Origin: Pyropia haitanensis
Taxonomy: Eukaryota; Rhodophyta; Bangiophyceae; Bangiales; Bangiaceae
Direction: 5' to 3'
Length of the DNA stretch: 64,000 bases
Assembly (NCBI GenBank): GCA_008729055.1
Contig: SDUX01000006.1
Location: 3,398,842 to 3,462,841, forward strand
The position numbers were made by a program, and so were the translations under genes. Numbering within the stretch: the first letter of the stretch is position 1; each line of letters begins with the position of its first letter. Under the pieces are notes generated by a model. That model ran no database searches. It was not told the origin of the DNA and saw nothing but the letters and a program-made list of their open reading frames with translations. Below are positions 22,026 through 32,789 of the stretch, piece after piece.

Positions 22026-22497
22026 CTCCTCGACGGGGCTCCCCGCCAGCGCGGCAAGTGTAGCGGCAATGGCGCCGCTGTCGCTGCCGCCGCACGCGAC
22101 GCGCGGCGGCCGCGCGGCGGTGGCGGTGGACGCGGCGGACGCGGCGGCGGCTGCGCCGGCGGCGGCGGCAGCGGCGGCGGCGGCGGCGGCGGCGGCGGCA
22201 CGTCTCCGCTGCTGCCGCCCCCGCGCCGCGACTGGTGCTGCTGGCGCCGCCGCCGCCGCCGCCGCCCGTCGACGGCCGCCTCGGTGCCGGGCGTGCCGCC
22301 GCCGCCGCCGCCACCTGGCGGTCGGCCGCCACCGGCGCATCGCGGGCGACGGCGGGGGGGCGGCCACGCCCCAGCGCCGCCGCGGCGGCGGCCTTGGCGG
22401 GCGCTGCGTCCAGCGGGCCCAGGTTGACTGCGGTGGGCAGGTCCGGGGGGGGGCGGGGGGGGGGGGGGGGAGGGGGAGCACCCCGGGGGTGGTGCCT

Positions 22498-22529
<32 letters not shown>

Positions 22530-22640
22530 GAGCGGCGGCGACGTCGGGCAGGCGGAGACGCGCGGCAGGGACGGGCCGACGGGCGCGGGGGCGGGGGTCA
22601 GCGGGGGTGACAGCGGCGGGAACTGGGGACGCCTATTGAC
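21133..22640. other. Coding potential unresolved; minus strand preferred
   Basis: Minus-strand frames carry protein-like blocks: NLGPLDAAPAKAAAAAALGR (about 22430), CGGSDSGAIAATLAALAGSP (22090), HINDPTVGQHARRVGG (21990) and ERKKKDKEEQAPPGKHYDPR (21860). They lie in two frames separated by poly-Ala and poly-Gly runs. The plus strand at 21240-21320 encodes a Leu-rich hydrophobic stretch. No family recognised. Confidence 0.3.
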
Positions 22641-22653
22641 GGGAACATTTACG

Positions 22654-23103
22654 TCACGCAATTGGCCACGCGGGCGGGGAGCCGGCGTGCCGTCCCAGAC
22701 GGGAGCGCGCCAACGCAAGTGAGAGGGGGAGAGCAGGGCTCCCCACGCAGGCAGACGAACAAGCAGACCCACACAATGGGAGTGCCCGAGGGAGGGAGGC
22801 GCGAGACGGCGAACGTGCCGCGCGGCGGTGGGGGTGGCTGGGACCCCCGCGCCCCCGTGGTGTGGGGTGCGGAGGCCCCCGCCGCGCCGGTGAAAAAAAA
22901 AAAAGGGGCCGGTCAGCTTCGAGGGCGCGTACCCCGTGGCCGCCGCCGGCGCCGCCGGCTCGGGGCACGCTGGGAGGGGGGAGCGCCAGCACCGCCGCCA
23001 GCTTGCACACCAGGTCGGGTTCGTGGTTGGCAACGACGAGGGAGGCGTCCACACAGGTGAGATGGGAGTGGGGCAGGTTGCAACAACGGGGGCAGTACGG
23101 CAA
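22654..23103 (-). CDS. Possible 5' exon of an unidentified minus-strand gene
   Basis: Starts at ATG 23103 with MPYCPRCCNLPHSHLTCVDA, then SLVVANHEPDLVCKLAAVLA and a Pro-rich segment. The first 60 residues have natural composition with a CPRCC motif. It may splice to the blocks at 21.8-22.4 kb. An A11 run on the plus strand (22895-22906) disturbs the frame. Function unknown. Confidence 0.3.
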   Translation of the reverse strand: MPYCPRCCNLPHSHLTCVDASLVVANHEPDLVCKLAAVLALPPPSVPRAGGAGGGHGVRALEADRPLFFFSPARRGPPHPTPRGRGGPSHPHRRAARSPSRASLPRALPLCGSACSSACVGSPALPLSLALARSRLGRHAGSPPAWPIA

Positions 23104-23242
23104 CGCACCATGGGGAGTACGAAAAGGGACGCTAGAGGTACAGCGAGGGACCGAGGACGGTCTCTGGGCGGGGGAGGGGCGCGATTACGCAGACAGATAT
23201 CACCTCTTGGCGTCGTCCTCGGGGGTGCGTTTTGGACTCACT

Positions 23243-24850
23243 TCAACAGCCGTTCACGTCCTCCCACGGTCCGGAACGGCTCCGCACCTGGGACCCGCCG
23301 TCGCGCCCGCTGTGGCGGACCACGCCGTCAGCCGTCCCAGTTTGCGCCGCTTCGTCTGCTGCATCAGCCGCTTCAGCTGCTCGCAGAGTGTCCCCCAGCT
23401 CCTCCTCTGTTGCGAGGGCCTTGCTCGGCGGCGTACCGCGGCGCAGGGCGATGAGAATACACATTACGCCCAGCACACAATACAGAATGGCGACGCCTGC
23501 GGTGAGGAGCACTACCAGGACGGGACGGTAGCCGAGTCGAGCCACCACGAGCAAGGTTTCGTAGTACATCACAAGCCTGCCGGTGTAGTCAACGACGAAG
23601 GAAGAAGTGTAGGCCTCTTCTGTCAGGTTGGAGGCCACGGTCGTCTCAATCCGTAGCGTCGACGCTCGCCACTTGCTGCCGATCACCTCCAGACGGGTTA
23701 GAGTCCCCAGCCCAAGCAGGCTGAGCAGGCCCACAACCCCGATCGCCTCCGTCACCGCCCACTCCACGCGCCCCCACGGACTGGGTGTCAGCAGCACGGC
23801 AGGGGGAGGGGCGCACCGCCGCCGGCGTCGGCGGCGCACGGGGCGCCGCGGGAGCGCCCGCCGACGCGGCGGTCACGTCGCTGGTGGAGAACCACAGACC
23901 AGGGGAGGTGGGCGGGGGGGGGACGTACGCAGGGCTGGTAGGAGGCAAGGGGAGAGGGGGTGGAGGAGGGGGGGGCGGGGTCGCGGCACCGCACCCCGGG
24001 CTGCTGCCGCCGTCCCCCGCTACCGCGGCGGCGGCGACTGGCGCGGAGTGGCCGACTGCGTCCACGTCGGCCGCAGCAGCGTCTGGTCTGTCGACCTGTG
24101 TCGCCGCGGCCGCCGTCGTGCTCGCCGCTGCCGCTTCCGTGGCGGGTCGCCGCGCCGCCGCTGCTTGGCGCCGCTCCGCGGCGGCTTGCACCTTGGCCGC
24201 CCTCTTGGCCGCGGCGGCCTGCGCCTTGGCCTTCCGCTCCGTCGCCGCGGCGGCCGCCTTGGCCTCCCTGGCCGCCGCGGCCGCGTCCCGCTCTGCCTCG
24301 CGGCGGGCAGCCGCCGCCGCGGCCGCCTGCCCCGCCGTGGCCACCGCGGCATTCTCCTCCAACGCGGCGGCCTCCGCCGCCGCCGCCGTCGGGGCATCGC
24401 TGCCCCCCTTCTTCGGCGCCGCAGCGGCCGCCGGACGCCGCCCGCAGCAGCAGCACCGTCCACACGCGCCGTGGAGCACATTGCCAGTGCCAAGCGAGCC
24501 CGACCCGCCACTCGCCTTCCCGGCCCCCCCAGTGCGGCCCGCCGAGTAAAGCATCTGGTGATCCGCGAGGCCGTCCTCCTCCTCCTCCCCGCTCAGTCAT
24601 TCAGAGGACTTCGTGGAAGGCGGCAACGACGCGCGCCGCGTCGGCTCCTCGTCTTTGCCGCAGCCCACGGGCTCGTCTCGTACAGCGTGTTCCGCTCGCT
24701 CAGCGGGTCTTCGGCGGAAGGCCGCCGCTCGGGCGACGCGTCGCCGACCGACCCCAACGGCAACCTCAACAGTGGCGGCATGCCGAGCGTGACGCCGCCG
24801 GTGGTGTCCGCACCGGCGCCGGGGCTGGGCCCCGACGGGAACCACACCAT
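23243..24850 (-). CDS. Membrane protein with Ala-rich coiled-coil N-terminal half
   Basis: The C-terminal part (23243-23800) is certain coding: EWAVTEAIGVVGLLSLLGLG (helix), an outside loop TLRIETTVASNLTEEAYTSS with an N-glycosylation site, VLVVLLTAGVAILYCVLGVM (helix), then a cytosolic-type tail ATEEELGDTLRAAEAADAAD. Upstream, one frame over, 24554-23830 encodes MLYSAGRTGGAG, a Cys cluster CGRCCCCGR, and a long Ala/Glu/Lys/Arg coiled coil (REAERDAAAAAREAKAAAAA). The change of frame lies in a C-rich stretch at 23803-23818 (one base extra). Further upstream 24850-24593 gives MVWFPSGPSPGAGADTTGGV and RRPSAEDPLSERNTLYETSP, probably the first exon. No family recognised. Confidence 0.55.
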
Positions 24851-24865
24851 CCTCAACGTGTCGGG

Positions 24866-25182
24866 GGGTGGGGGGGGGGTGGGGGGGGGGGGGGTGGGGG
24901 GTGGGGAACGGCGGGGGGTGGGGGGACGGGGGGTTGGGGGGGGGGGGGTTGCGTGGGGTGGGGGGGGGTGGGGGGGGGGGGGGGGTTGCGTGGGGTGGGG
25001 GGGGTGGGGGGGGGGGGCGGGGGGGGGTGGGGGGAGATGGGGAACGGCGGGGGGTGGGGGGAGTCGGGGTGGGTGGGGGGGGGGTGGGGGGGCGGGGGGG
25101 GTAGGGGGGGGTGGGGGTGGCGGGGGGGGCGGGGGGGGTGTGGGGGGACGATTGGGGGGTGGGGGGGGGGGGGGGCGGGCCG
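24866..25182. repeat. G-rich tract with GTGGGGGG periodicity
   Basis: Over 300 bases consist almost only of runs of 6-13 G broken by T, A or C, on the plus strand. It lies immediately upstream of the membrane protein gene's first ATG, as C-runs on its coding strand. It should form G-quadruplexes and is prone to length error. Confidence 0.85.
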
Positions 25183-25232
25183 CGTCACATGGGATCAAAC
25201 GCCCCCCAGTGGGATTTGATGATAACAGCTGG

Positions 25233-25346
25233 GGGTGTTATCCAGTTATCAAACCCCCCTCACGACCTCTGGGGGGGGGTTGGATAACATGTTATCCGAC
25301 CCCCCCCCAGAGGTCGTGACGGGGGTTTGATATCTGGATAACACCC
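25233..25346. repeat. Inverted repeat, two 57-bp arms without spacer
   Basis: The arms 25233-25289 and 25290-25346 are near-perfect reverse complements meeting at AACATGTT (centre 25289/25290). Each reads GGGTGTTATCCAG, then TATCAAACCCCC, TCACGACCTCTGGGGG and GGATAACA. A third partial copy of the arm follows at 25354-25385. Outer flanks carry a loose inverted pair, CATGGGATC at about 25189 and GATCCCATG at about 25386, so a foldback or MITE-like element of roughly 200 bp is possible. Confidence 0.85.
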
Positions 25347-25436
25347 TCCCTGGTATCGAACCCCCCTCACGACCTCTGGTGTTAGATCCCATGCGATCCG
25401 GCCCGCCCCAGCCCCCCCCCCACCCCCCCGACCCCC

Positions 25437-25619
25437 TCCGCCGCCGCGCCCGCGTGCATCGCTCGCTAATTTTGTGGCGGGAGTCGCTCGTCCCCCGTCC
25501 ACCCACCAACGTCCCCCCGCCCGCGTGCACCGCTCGCTAATTGTGCGGCGGGAGACGCTTGTTCCACGTCCACCCACCAACGTCCCCCCGCCCTCCCCCC
25601 CCTCCCCCTCCCGCCCCAG

Positions 25620-25658
<39 letters not shown>

Positions 25659-25735
25659 ACCCCCTCCGCCGCCGCGCCCGCGTGCAACGCTTGTGTGGTC
25701 GGCGACGCTCGTCTCCCGTCCACCCACCTAGCTCG
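25437..25735. repeat. Minisatellite of CGCCGCGCCCGCGTGCA..CGCT units
   Basis: CCCGCGTGCA(T/C/A)CGCT recurs at about 25449, 25520 and 25679, each followed by a GGCG.GAG.CGCT block and the shared CGTCCACCCACC with CAACGTCCCCC (first two units). The last unit is separated by C-runs totalling about 80 bases. Confidence 0.7.
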
Positions 25736-26142
25736 GCGGTGCCAGGAGTGGCACCGCCACAATGTGTGGTCATATTTAACGCAAATAAACTCTGCGTATC
25801 GGGACACTTATAGAACATACACATAAAGTAGTACTCTGCGCAAGACAGCGTGATTACTGCAACCCGCTGGCCAATCAGTCCACGTGGCTACTCGCAGCAA
25901 AGGCCTCCCACGGCCAGTAGCAGGCGGTCGTCAGTACTCATGCACATTACTCCATTACAGTCAGCACATCACAATTCAACCGCCTTTCAAGACAGTTTCC
26001 GCATTGTTGGCGGGTTTGTCATGCCCTTTACATGATTGGGAAGTCACGTTTCACGTGTTCACCACCCAAACCCCCCCCCCACCCTACCCCACCCCCCTCG
26101 CCCCCCCTGACGCATTCGCTTTTCGCTTCCTCGTTTCTTGCT

Positions 26143-26173
<31 letters not shown>

Positions 26174-26956
26174 GCTTGCGCCTCTTCCCCTCCCTTCCGC
26201 CCTACTCTCCGACCGCCCACGACCACCTCCCCCCCTTTTCTTTTGTTTTTCCACGCCTTCCCACTTCCCCTACCCCCCCCTCCCCCCCCCCCCCCCCCCG
26301 CGCCACGGGCGAGTGGGGCGCTTCCCACGCATGAGCGCGCCCTCCGCACCGTCCTGGCGGCGCCCGCCGCGGGGCGCCGCCGCCCGGTTCTCCCTTCCCG
26401 CCGGCTCACCGCAAGGAGTGGATGAGCGATTGCAGGCGATTGCGTTGCGAGCGCCTACAGTGCGCCCAAAGTGTACCAACCGCGTGCCAAGAAACGCAGC
26501 AGGACGGGAAGGACAGGATGTGCGCTGGATTCGAAGTGCGCGGTCAACGTCACCCGCGGGAGCTCAATTGCGCTGGATAGCTATGGCATGACGTGTGTGG
26601 TTAACGGCACTCGGGCGAGTGCATCGCGCCATTGTTGCGTTGTGTCTGTGCTTGCTTGAGGCACTTCTGTCACGAACAGTGTGTGTTCTCAAGATCAGTG
26701 CCACCTTGTTCTAGCCATTTCGGGCCATATTTTTGGAAAAGTGGCCTGCACGCCCCAGTGCAGTCCGCTTCGACTCTGGAACGCCGTTCGTGGCCGCGCT
26801 TCTGTCGAGACATGATTGTAGTGGCTGAACGGTGCAGACAGCCAGGTACAGTACTGTGCTTCCGCTAAAAAGTGGATGTTGCTCGGACCTGCAGATGTGG
26901 ATTCATTGGTCCAGGCAGCGATTTTATGCACCTTCACGCAGGGTTGGGCGGGGGGT

Positions 26957-26973
26957 GGTTCGGTTCGGTTCGG
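26957..26973. repeat. TTCGG microsatellite, first copy
   Basis: GGTTCGGTTCGGTTCGG, three to four TTCGG units. A similar array lies at 27427-27448. Confidence 0.7.
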
Positions 26974-27426
26974 ATACGTTCAGATTGGTGTGGAACGTGT
27001 GCAACGTGAGTAGGGACCGAACTGAACGTGGTTCAACTTACCAACTGATTGATGTGAGTGATGCACGAACTGTATTTTTGTTGAGACTTGATATGTGAGT
27101 CCCGTCCAACTGAACTATGTTCAGCCTGGTGTCTCGATGCTCGATGAAGGCTCACCGCGCGATCCGTCGTCTCCCTCGTTGACCGTGGACAGTTGCGCCG
27201 CCTCGGCGCGTGGGCGCACTGAGGCCGTGCGGGGGTGCGGAACCCCGGCGCGTGGCCGGCCACCAGACTCGTCGTCAGCGTACGGAGCGATGCGCTGTGT
27301 GGACAGACCAGTTCAGACTGTGCGTGGCTCTATCGACTCGTTGCACCATCCGCTACTTCCTCAAATCGTGCCTTCCCAGCAACATAAGTGCGCGAAAACA
27401 TAGACTTATTTCTATAAGTTGTTCTT

Positions 27427-27448
27427 TGTTCGGTTCGGTTCGGTTCGC
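27427..27448. repeat. TTCGG microsatellite, second copy
   Basis: GTTCGGTTCGGTTCGGTTCG, four units, in the same AT-richer gap as the array at 26957. Confidence 0.7.
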
Positions 27449-28362
27449 ACGTTTCACTGCAAGCAGAAAACCTGGGGCACGTTAGGGTGGAACGTAACAA
27501 CCCTGCTTTCACGTACCGTCAACATCCATTTCTTTACAGGAAGCACCATACCAAGGCCACGGATCGTTGCCGGGCAGAGGATTTTCTTCATGGGTGGTGA
27601 TTCACGTCCAGGGTGGCAGCCAGCCTGGCGAAACTTGGCAGTGTCGCAGGGAACATCATGGCCTTGATGCGTCTGCAGGAGTGTTCCTTATCGTCCAGAG
27701 ATGGGAAGCTGACCGCAACGCGGTCATGGCCTGCGTTGGGAGACCGGGATATCCACGGCACGTTTCCGTCATGTGCTGGCAGGCAGCAGGAGCGACAAGG
27801 CCATGGTGTGCCGGGGCGTGTGTGTGTGGAGTCAGACATTTTTGCAGGCTTATCATGCTCAGCCGAGATCGGGGCAGCGGGTTCCTTGATGCTGTGGTGC
27901 GAGGGAGTGTCTGGGGTCTCTTTCGTGCGGACCTGCTGCGAGCGCCCACGGCCGCGTGCGCGTCGGGTGCGGTGCAGCGCCGTATCTCTGTGTGAGGGGG
28001 TGCACGCAACGCGCGTCGAGTGCGATCATCCCTCAATTGGGCAGTGCATACAACCGTGCGCCGTCCACAACAGTGCCCAAGGGACAGAGACAAAGTCACA
28101 CCTGGTTGCTCTTCCGTGCAGTGGGAACATCGCCATCGACTCTGGCAAAGGTTCGGCGGTGGGGACGAGGCCGCCCCTGCCGCAGACGGGGCGCTGGAGC
28201 GGGTGGGCGGCGGCGCCGCCATGACCGGCGCGCTGGTCGTCGTGGCGGTGGCCTACGCGGCGGGCGGCCGCGAAAGCGGGACCGACGGGAGGGGGAGGGA
28301 GGTGGGGGGGTGCAGGTGGGAGAGGCGTGGTTGGCGGCGGCTGCGCCCGCCCCGCCGCTGCG

Positions 28363-28656
28363 TTAGGGGCGGCTGCTGCTCCGGCTGCTGGTCACGGCGG
28401 GCGCCACCGCAGGAGGTGAGTGCAGTGGTGAGGGCGGTGACGGCGGAGGTCCGGACAGCAGCCGCGCGGCGGCGGTGGCCGTCGTGGCCGTTGCCAACGC
28501 CACCGCCACTGCGACGTCGGCTCGGCAGGCGCACGTCGGCGGCAGCGCGGCGGCGGTTTCTGAGGGGGCATTCGCTATGGCCGCCGAGGGGGGCGTGCCG
28601 CCCACAGAAGGGTGGGACGCCATCAGCGGCCGACGACGGGCACGCCCGTGGAGGCC

Positions 28657-28687
<31 letters not shown>

Positions 28688-29627
28688 CGGAGGCGGCAGT
28701 CCCCACCGCTAGCTCTGCTGGCGCCGCCGCCGGCGACGGCAGCGGCGGCGCGGCTGTCGGGCCGCCTGAAGGGCTTCTCCCCCCCCACGGGGATAGTGGC
28801 GGCGGCCCTGCCGCCCCCCCCCGCCCCGTCCGGGTCGTCCACGACGCGCCCGCGCACCACCCACACTGCTACCGCCAACGCCCCGACCGGCGGCTCAACC
28901 CACCGCGCCGGCGCGATCGCCGCCCGCCGCCCCCCCGGCGTGCAGCCCAAACACCGCTGCCGCCGCCCGCCGTTGCGCGCCGCTCTCCGAGTGCAGCGGA
29001 CAGGTCCTCCCCATCGCGGCAGACACGGCCACGGCTCCCCTTCCCCGCCCGCCGCCGCCGCTGCCGCCGATCCAATCTGCGCGCTCCCGCCCCCCCCTCC
29101 CCTCCGCCCCCGACCCCAGCGCCGACGCCGACGGCGGCGACCGCAGCCACACCCAGCAGTCCGTCTCGGCCACGGTCGCGGCCAGCTTGAAGAAAAACTG
29201 CAGCCGCAGGGTGACACCCCCCCCCCCCTGCGGCCTGCGTCCGGCACCGCCGCCAGCCCGCCCAGCGTCGCCGCCAGGTGCGCGTCGAGCGACGCGCGGA
29301 TGCGCGCCGTGGCGGGGCCGCCGGGGTCGCGGGCGCCGCGGCGGGGCCGCCGGGGTCGCGGGCGCCGCGGTGGGCCTCGGCCGCCAGGCGTGCCACCACC
29401 GACCGGAAGACGACCGCCAGGAAGGCGGCGGGGCGGGACGAGGGGAAGGAGGGGATGGGGGGGGTGTCCGTCCCCCACGCGCCCGCGCCGACGGCCGCCG
29501 CGGGCAGCGCGCCCGCCGCGCAGGAGGGAGACAGGGCCACCGCCGTCGACGCTGCTGCAGAGTCAACGCCACGCCACCGGCCAAACAGGATGACTTCAGC
29601 GGCCACAGCGCAGAACCGAGGCGACAT
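28363..29627 (-). CDS. Unidentified protein, frame disrupted several times
   Basis: From ATG 29627: FCAVAAEVILFGRWRGVDSA, then AAFLAVVFRSVVARLAAEAH, ARIRASLDAHLAATLGGLAA (second frame), VTLRLQFFFKLAATVAETDC and MGRTCPLHSESGAQ (third frame, after the C13 run at 29214-29227), then PPVGALAVAVWVVRGRVVDD, TIPVGGEKPFRRPDSRAAAA and ALPPTCACRADVAVAVALAT to the stop at 28363. All blocks are on one strand, in order, with high GC3 and natural composition, so one gene is likely. No family recognised. Confidence 0.45.
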
Positions 29628-29999
29628 CGGCTCCTGCTTGTCGGGCAGAGGCAGGTCGTGGTGTCGGAGCGGCAGTGACGTTCGCGGTGGAGGGGATGGC
29701 GCGAGAACGAAGGGCTGTCCAGGTCGCGGCCACTTTTGCTGTCGAAGCGGTCGACCGGGTCCTCGCGTGGGCCACTTTGGTGGACGATGGGGGAATCGCA
29801 CGTGGCTGCCCATTGCCCGACGCGAACCACGCCGCAATCTCGAGACCTGCTGCCAGACGATTACCCTACACGGCAAGCATGTCGGGCCGCATGGCGTGGC
29901 TCTCATTGGCGGTCGACCGTCCCGAAGTTTGACTGCTCCCAAGTCGGAATTATGCATCGAAAAGAGACCATCTGTCTTTTTTCATGCCGTCGTGATTCG

Positions 30000-30474
30000 A
30001 CGTGCCCCCCACTCGTGCTCTTCAACCCACCGCGCTCGCCCCCAGCATCGGCCCCCCATCGGCCCCTCCCCGCCCGGCCCGCCATGGCGCTCCCCCCCTC
30101 CCTCCCGTGGGCGCTCCCGCCCCCCCCCACCCCCCCACGCACAGGCTCACGCTCATCCGCACCCCCCCCCCTTGGCGCCCCCCCCCGGCGGCGGCCGCGG
30201 CGGCGGCGGCGGCGACGGCGGCGCGCCGCCGCCGCCGCTGCCGCCGCGGGCCCCCCCACGGCCGCGGCGCGGGCGCTGCCGCAGGCGCTGCCGCCGCCGC
30301 CCGCCCTCCCCCTGCTGCTCGCGCCCGCAGAGGCGCCCCGCCGTGGCGCTCGCAACGCTGCGGCGGCCGCCGCGGCCGCCGACGGTGGTGCTCGCTCGCG
30401 GGGGTGGCGGGCGGCGGCTGGCTGCCGCCGCCGCCGCCGGCGGCCCCGCCGCCGGCAGCGGTGCGGGGTGGCGG

Positions 30475-30505
<31 letters not shown>

Positions 30506-31390
30506 GGCGGCGGCGTCGGCGGCGGGGGTGCGCGGGGGGCGGCACGGGGTGCCGCCGCCGGCGTGGGGGGGGAGGGGGGAGGGGGGGGGGGGGGGGTCTC
30601 CGCGGCGTGGCGGTGGTGCGCGACCCGGCCGAGGCGGTCGCCGCGCTGGCCGCCCCGCCGTGTGGTGCGTGGTGGACCGCCGCGCGGAGCTGGCCGCCGC
30701 GTGGGGCGCCCCTACAGAGGCGCGGGGGTGCGCCGCAGGGGGGAAGGGCTGCCGCTGGGGCCCCCTCGTGGGGCGGGACGCGGCGGGAGCGTGTGCCGGC
30801 GGCGGAGCCGACGGCGACGCGCCGCGGCCGTGGGCGGCGCGACGGCGCCGCGGCCGGGGACGGGCGCGAGCGCCCGGCGGTGCGGGGGGGGGATGGGGGG
30901 GGGGGGGACCGGACCGCCGCGTCCGCCGTCGCCGCCCCGAGCCGGTCCGCGCCGGCTGGCCGACCGCCCGCCGCGGCCGCCCGCGCGCGCCGCGCGTCGG
31001 CCGCCGCCGCGGCCGCCGCCGAGGCCACCGCCGTCCGGTCGGCGGCACGGGCGGACCGCCGCCGCGACCCGCCGCGCGGCGGGGCGGCACCCGCCGCGGG
31101 GCGGCCGCCGCCACCGGCTCGGGCGCGTGCCAGGGCGGGCCGGCCGCGGCGACCCGACACGCTCGCGTCGCCGCGCGGGCTGCGGCCGCCCGCGGTTGGC
31201 GCACCCACCCGCTCACGGTCGCCGCCCGGCGGCGCGCACCCCCCCCCCTACTGCGTGTCCCCCCCACCTGCGTGCACCCCCCCCCCGTCAATCCCTGCAC
31301 TGGCGCCTACGCTTCCCCCCGCGCCGCGCACAAGCCACACGCCGCGCCGGGCGCTGCTGCCGGCCGCGCCCCCGCCGTCACCCGTGCTGC
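30000..31390. other. Coding potential unresolved
   Basis: A plus-strand ATG at 30084 (CCGCCATGGCG) is followed by blocks ALPQALPPPPALPLLLAPAE, LRGVAVVRDPAEAVAALAAP and CVVDRRAELAAAWGAPTEAR in three frames, which together look like one protein broken at the G-run 30570-30600. Against it, no plus-strand frame stops before the convergent WD40 gene. Very GC-rich; no domain assigned. Confidence 0.25.
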
Positions 31391-31394
31391 CCGC

Positions 31395-32725
31395 TCAGCC
31401 GCCGTCCGCCGCCGCTGCCGCCGCCGCCGCCTCCGCCGCGCTGCCCCACAGCCGCTCCCACCCGTCGTGGCCGCCCAACAGCAGCGCCGTGGCCGTCGGC
31501 GACCACGCCGTCGCCACCGCCGGCCCCGCGTGCGCGGCCACCCCCCTCGCCGGCGCCGCCGGCGGGACCCCCCCCCAGGCGGGCGGCGCGGGCCCGCCCG
31601 CTCGCCCCCCCCCCCGCCGCTCCGCCCCCCCCCCCCCCCCGGCGGCGGCCGCCCGCCCCGGCCGGCCGCCCGCCCGCCGCCGTCCACACCCACAGCCGCC
31701 CATCCTCCCCGCCCGCGGCGAGGGCGCCCCCCCCCGGGGCGACCCCGACCGCCGCCGCGTACACCTCCGTGCGGTGGCCGCCGTACACGGCGGCGACGCC
31801 GCCGCCCCCGTCGGCGCGCACGCCCACAATGGCGCTGCGGAGGGTGGACGCGAGCAGCGTGCCGCCGCCGCCAATGGCGGCAGAGCCCCGCGGCACGCCG
31901 CCGCTGCCGCCGCTGCCGCCGCCGCCGCAGCCGCCGCGGGGACGTGGCGGTGGCGGCGGCGGCAGGGGCGGCCCCGCCCGGCCCGGCCGCCGCCCGTGGC
32001 GGCGGCGACGACGGCGGCGACGGCGGCGGCGCCCCGCCAACGTCCGCCGCCGCCACCGTCCTGGCGCGCACGTCGTGGACGCGCAAGTGGCCGTCGACGC
32101 AGGCGGTGAGGGTGGCGTCGCCGGCGACCGCCACCGACGGCGCCGAGTCCCTAAACCCGCCGAGCGTGGCCACCAGCCCGCCGCCACCGCCGCCGCGCCC
32201 CCCCACCCGCGCGTCCCACACCCGCACGGCCGCGTCGTAGCACGCGGTGAGGCAGGTGGCCCCCCCCCCCCCCCCCCCCCCCCAGGCCACGCCATCGATG
32301 CGGCCGCCGTGCCCGCCTCCCCCCTCCCCCAGCTGCCGCGTCGTCGCCCCCGTCGCGACGTCCGTCAGCCGGGCGGTGCGGTCGCCCCCTCCAAACAGGA
32401 GGAGCCGCCCGTTGGGGGAAGGCGCCACCGCGTGGACTGCCCCGTTGTGGCCGCCATACGCGGGCAGGCGGATCGCAGCGGGCAGGGCAAACAGGTGCAG
32501 CCGCCTGTCGGCGCCGGTGGCCACGCCGTGGCCCCCCCGAGGGGCAAACGCCACGACATAGACGGGGGAGGGGCGGGTGACCCGATGGCCCACACGGCGA
32601 GGCTTCCTCGCTGACAGACAGGGTAGGGGGGAAAGGGTGGTGGGGCTGTGGGCCATGATGGCAGCTCCTGGAACGAGGACGCGGTCAGAGGTGGTGCGGC
32701 CATTGGGGGGAGAGGCGCGACGCAT
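31395..32725 (-). CDS. WD40-repeat protein resembling WDR83/MORG1, frame disrupted
   Basis: Family: seven-bladed WD40 scaffold; WDR83 assembles MAPK components and associates with the spliceosome. Seen in order: PVYVVAFAPRGGHGVATGAD, RRLHLFALPAAIRL, YGGHNGAVHAVAPSPNGRLL, GGGDRTARLTDVATG, GGHGGRIDGVAW, YDAAVRVWDARVGG, GGFRDSAPSVAVAGDATLTA, CVDGHLRVHDVRAR (frame 1); LLASTLRSAIVGVRAD, YGGHRTEVYAAAVG, AAGGEDGRLWVWTAAGG (frame 2); AVATAWSPTATALLLGGHDG and WERLWG (frame 3), stop 31395. The FRDSAPSVAVAGDATLTACV block matches the WDR83-specific fourth blade in my memory. Frame changes fall near 31900-32040 and in the C-run 31625-31640. The first 50 codons lie in the duplicated module, so translation may begin downstream of ATG 32725. 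Confidence 0.7.
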
Positions 32726-32789
32726 CGGGGTGGGCGGAGCAGAGGGGCGGAAGGGGAGTGGACGGGGGCGGCTATGGGAGCGGCGGCGT
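32572..32789. repeat. Copy 2 of the 218-bp direct repeat
   Basis: Pairs with 20915-21132. Here it covers the 5' end of the WD40 gene, including its ATG at 32725. Differences between copies change many of the shared codons, so it behaves more like a duplicated promoter/leader than a conserved protein segment. Confidence 0.85.

Larger units (their letters stand above)
25736..28200. other. AT-richer intergenic region
   Basis: Markedly less GC-rich than the islands. It contains GCAAATAAACTC (25785), two TTCGG microsatellites and a GTACAGTAC site (26846-26854). A plus-strand ATG at 26331 opens 86 codons (MSAPSAPSWRRPPRGAAARF...). At 27613-28224 a plus-strand frame of 203 codons and an antisense frame of similar length are both open. 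Nothing is recognisable, so I do not call genes. Confidence 0.35.
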
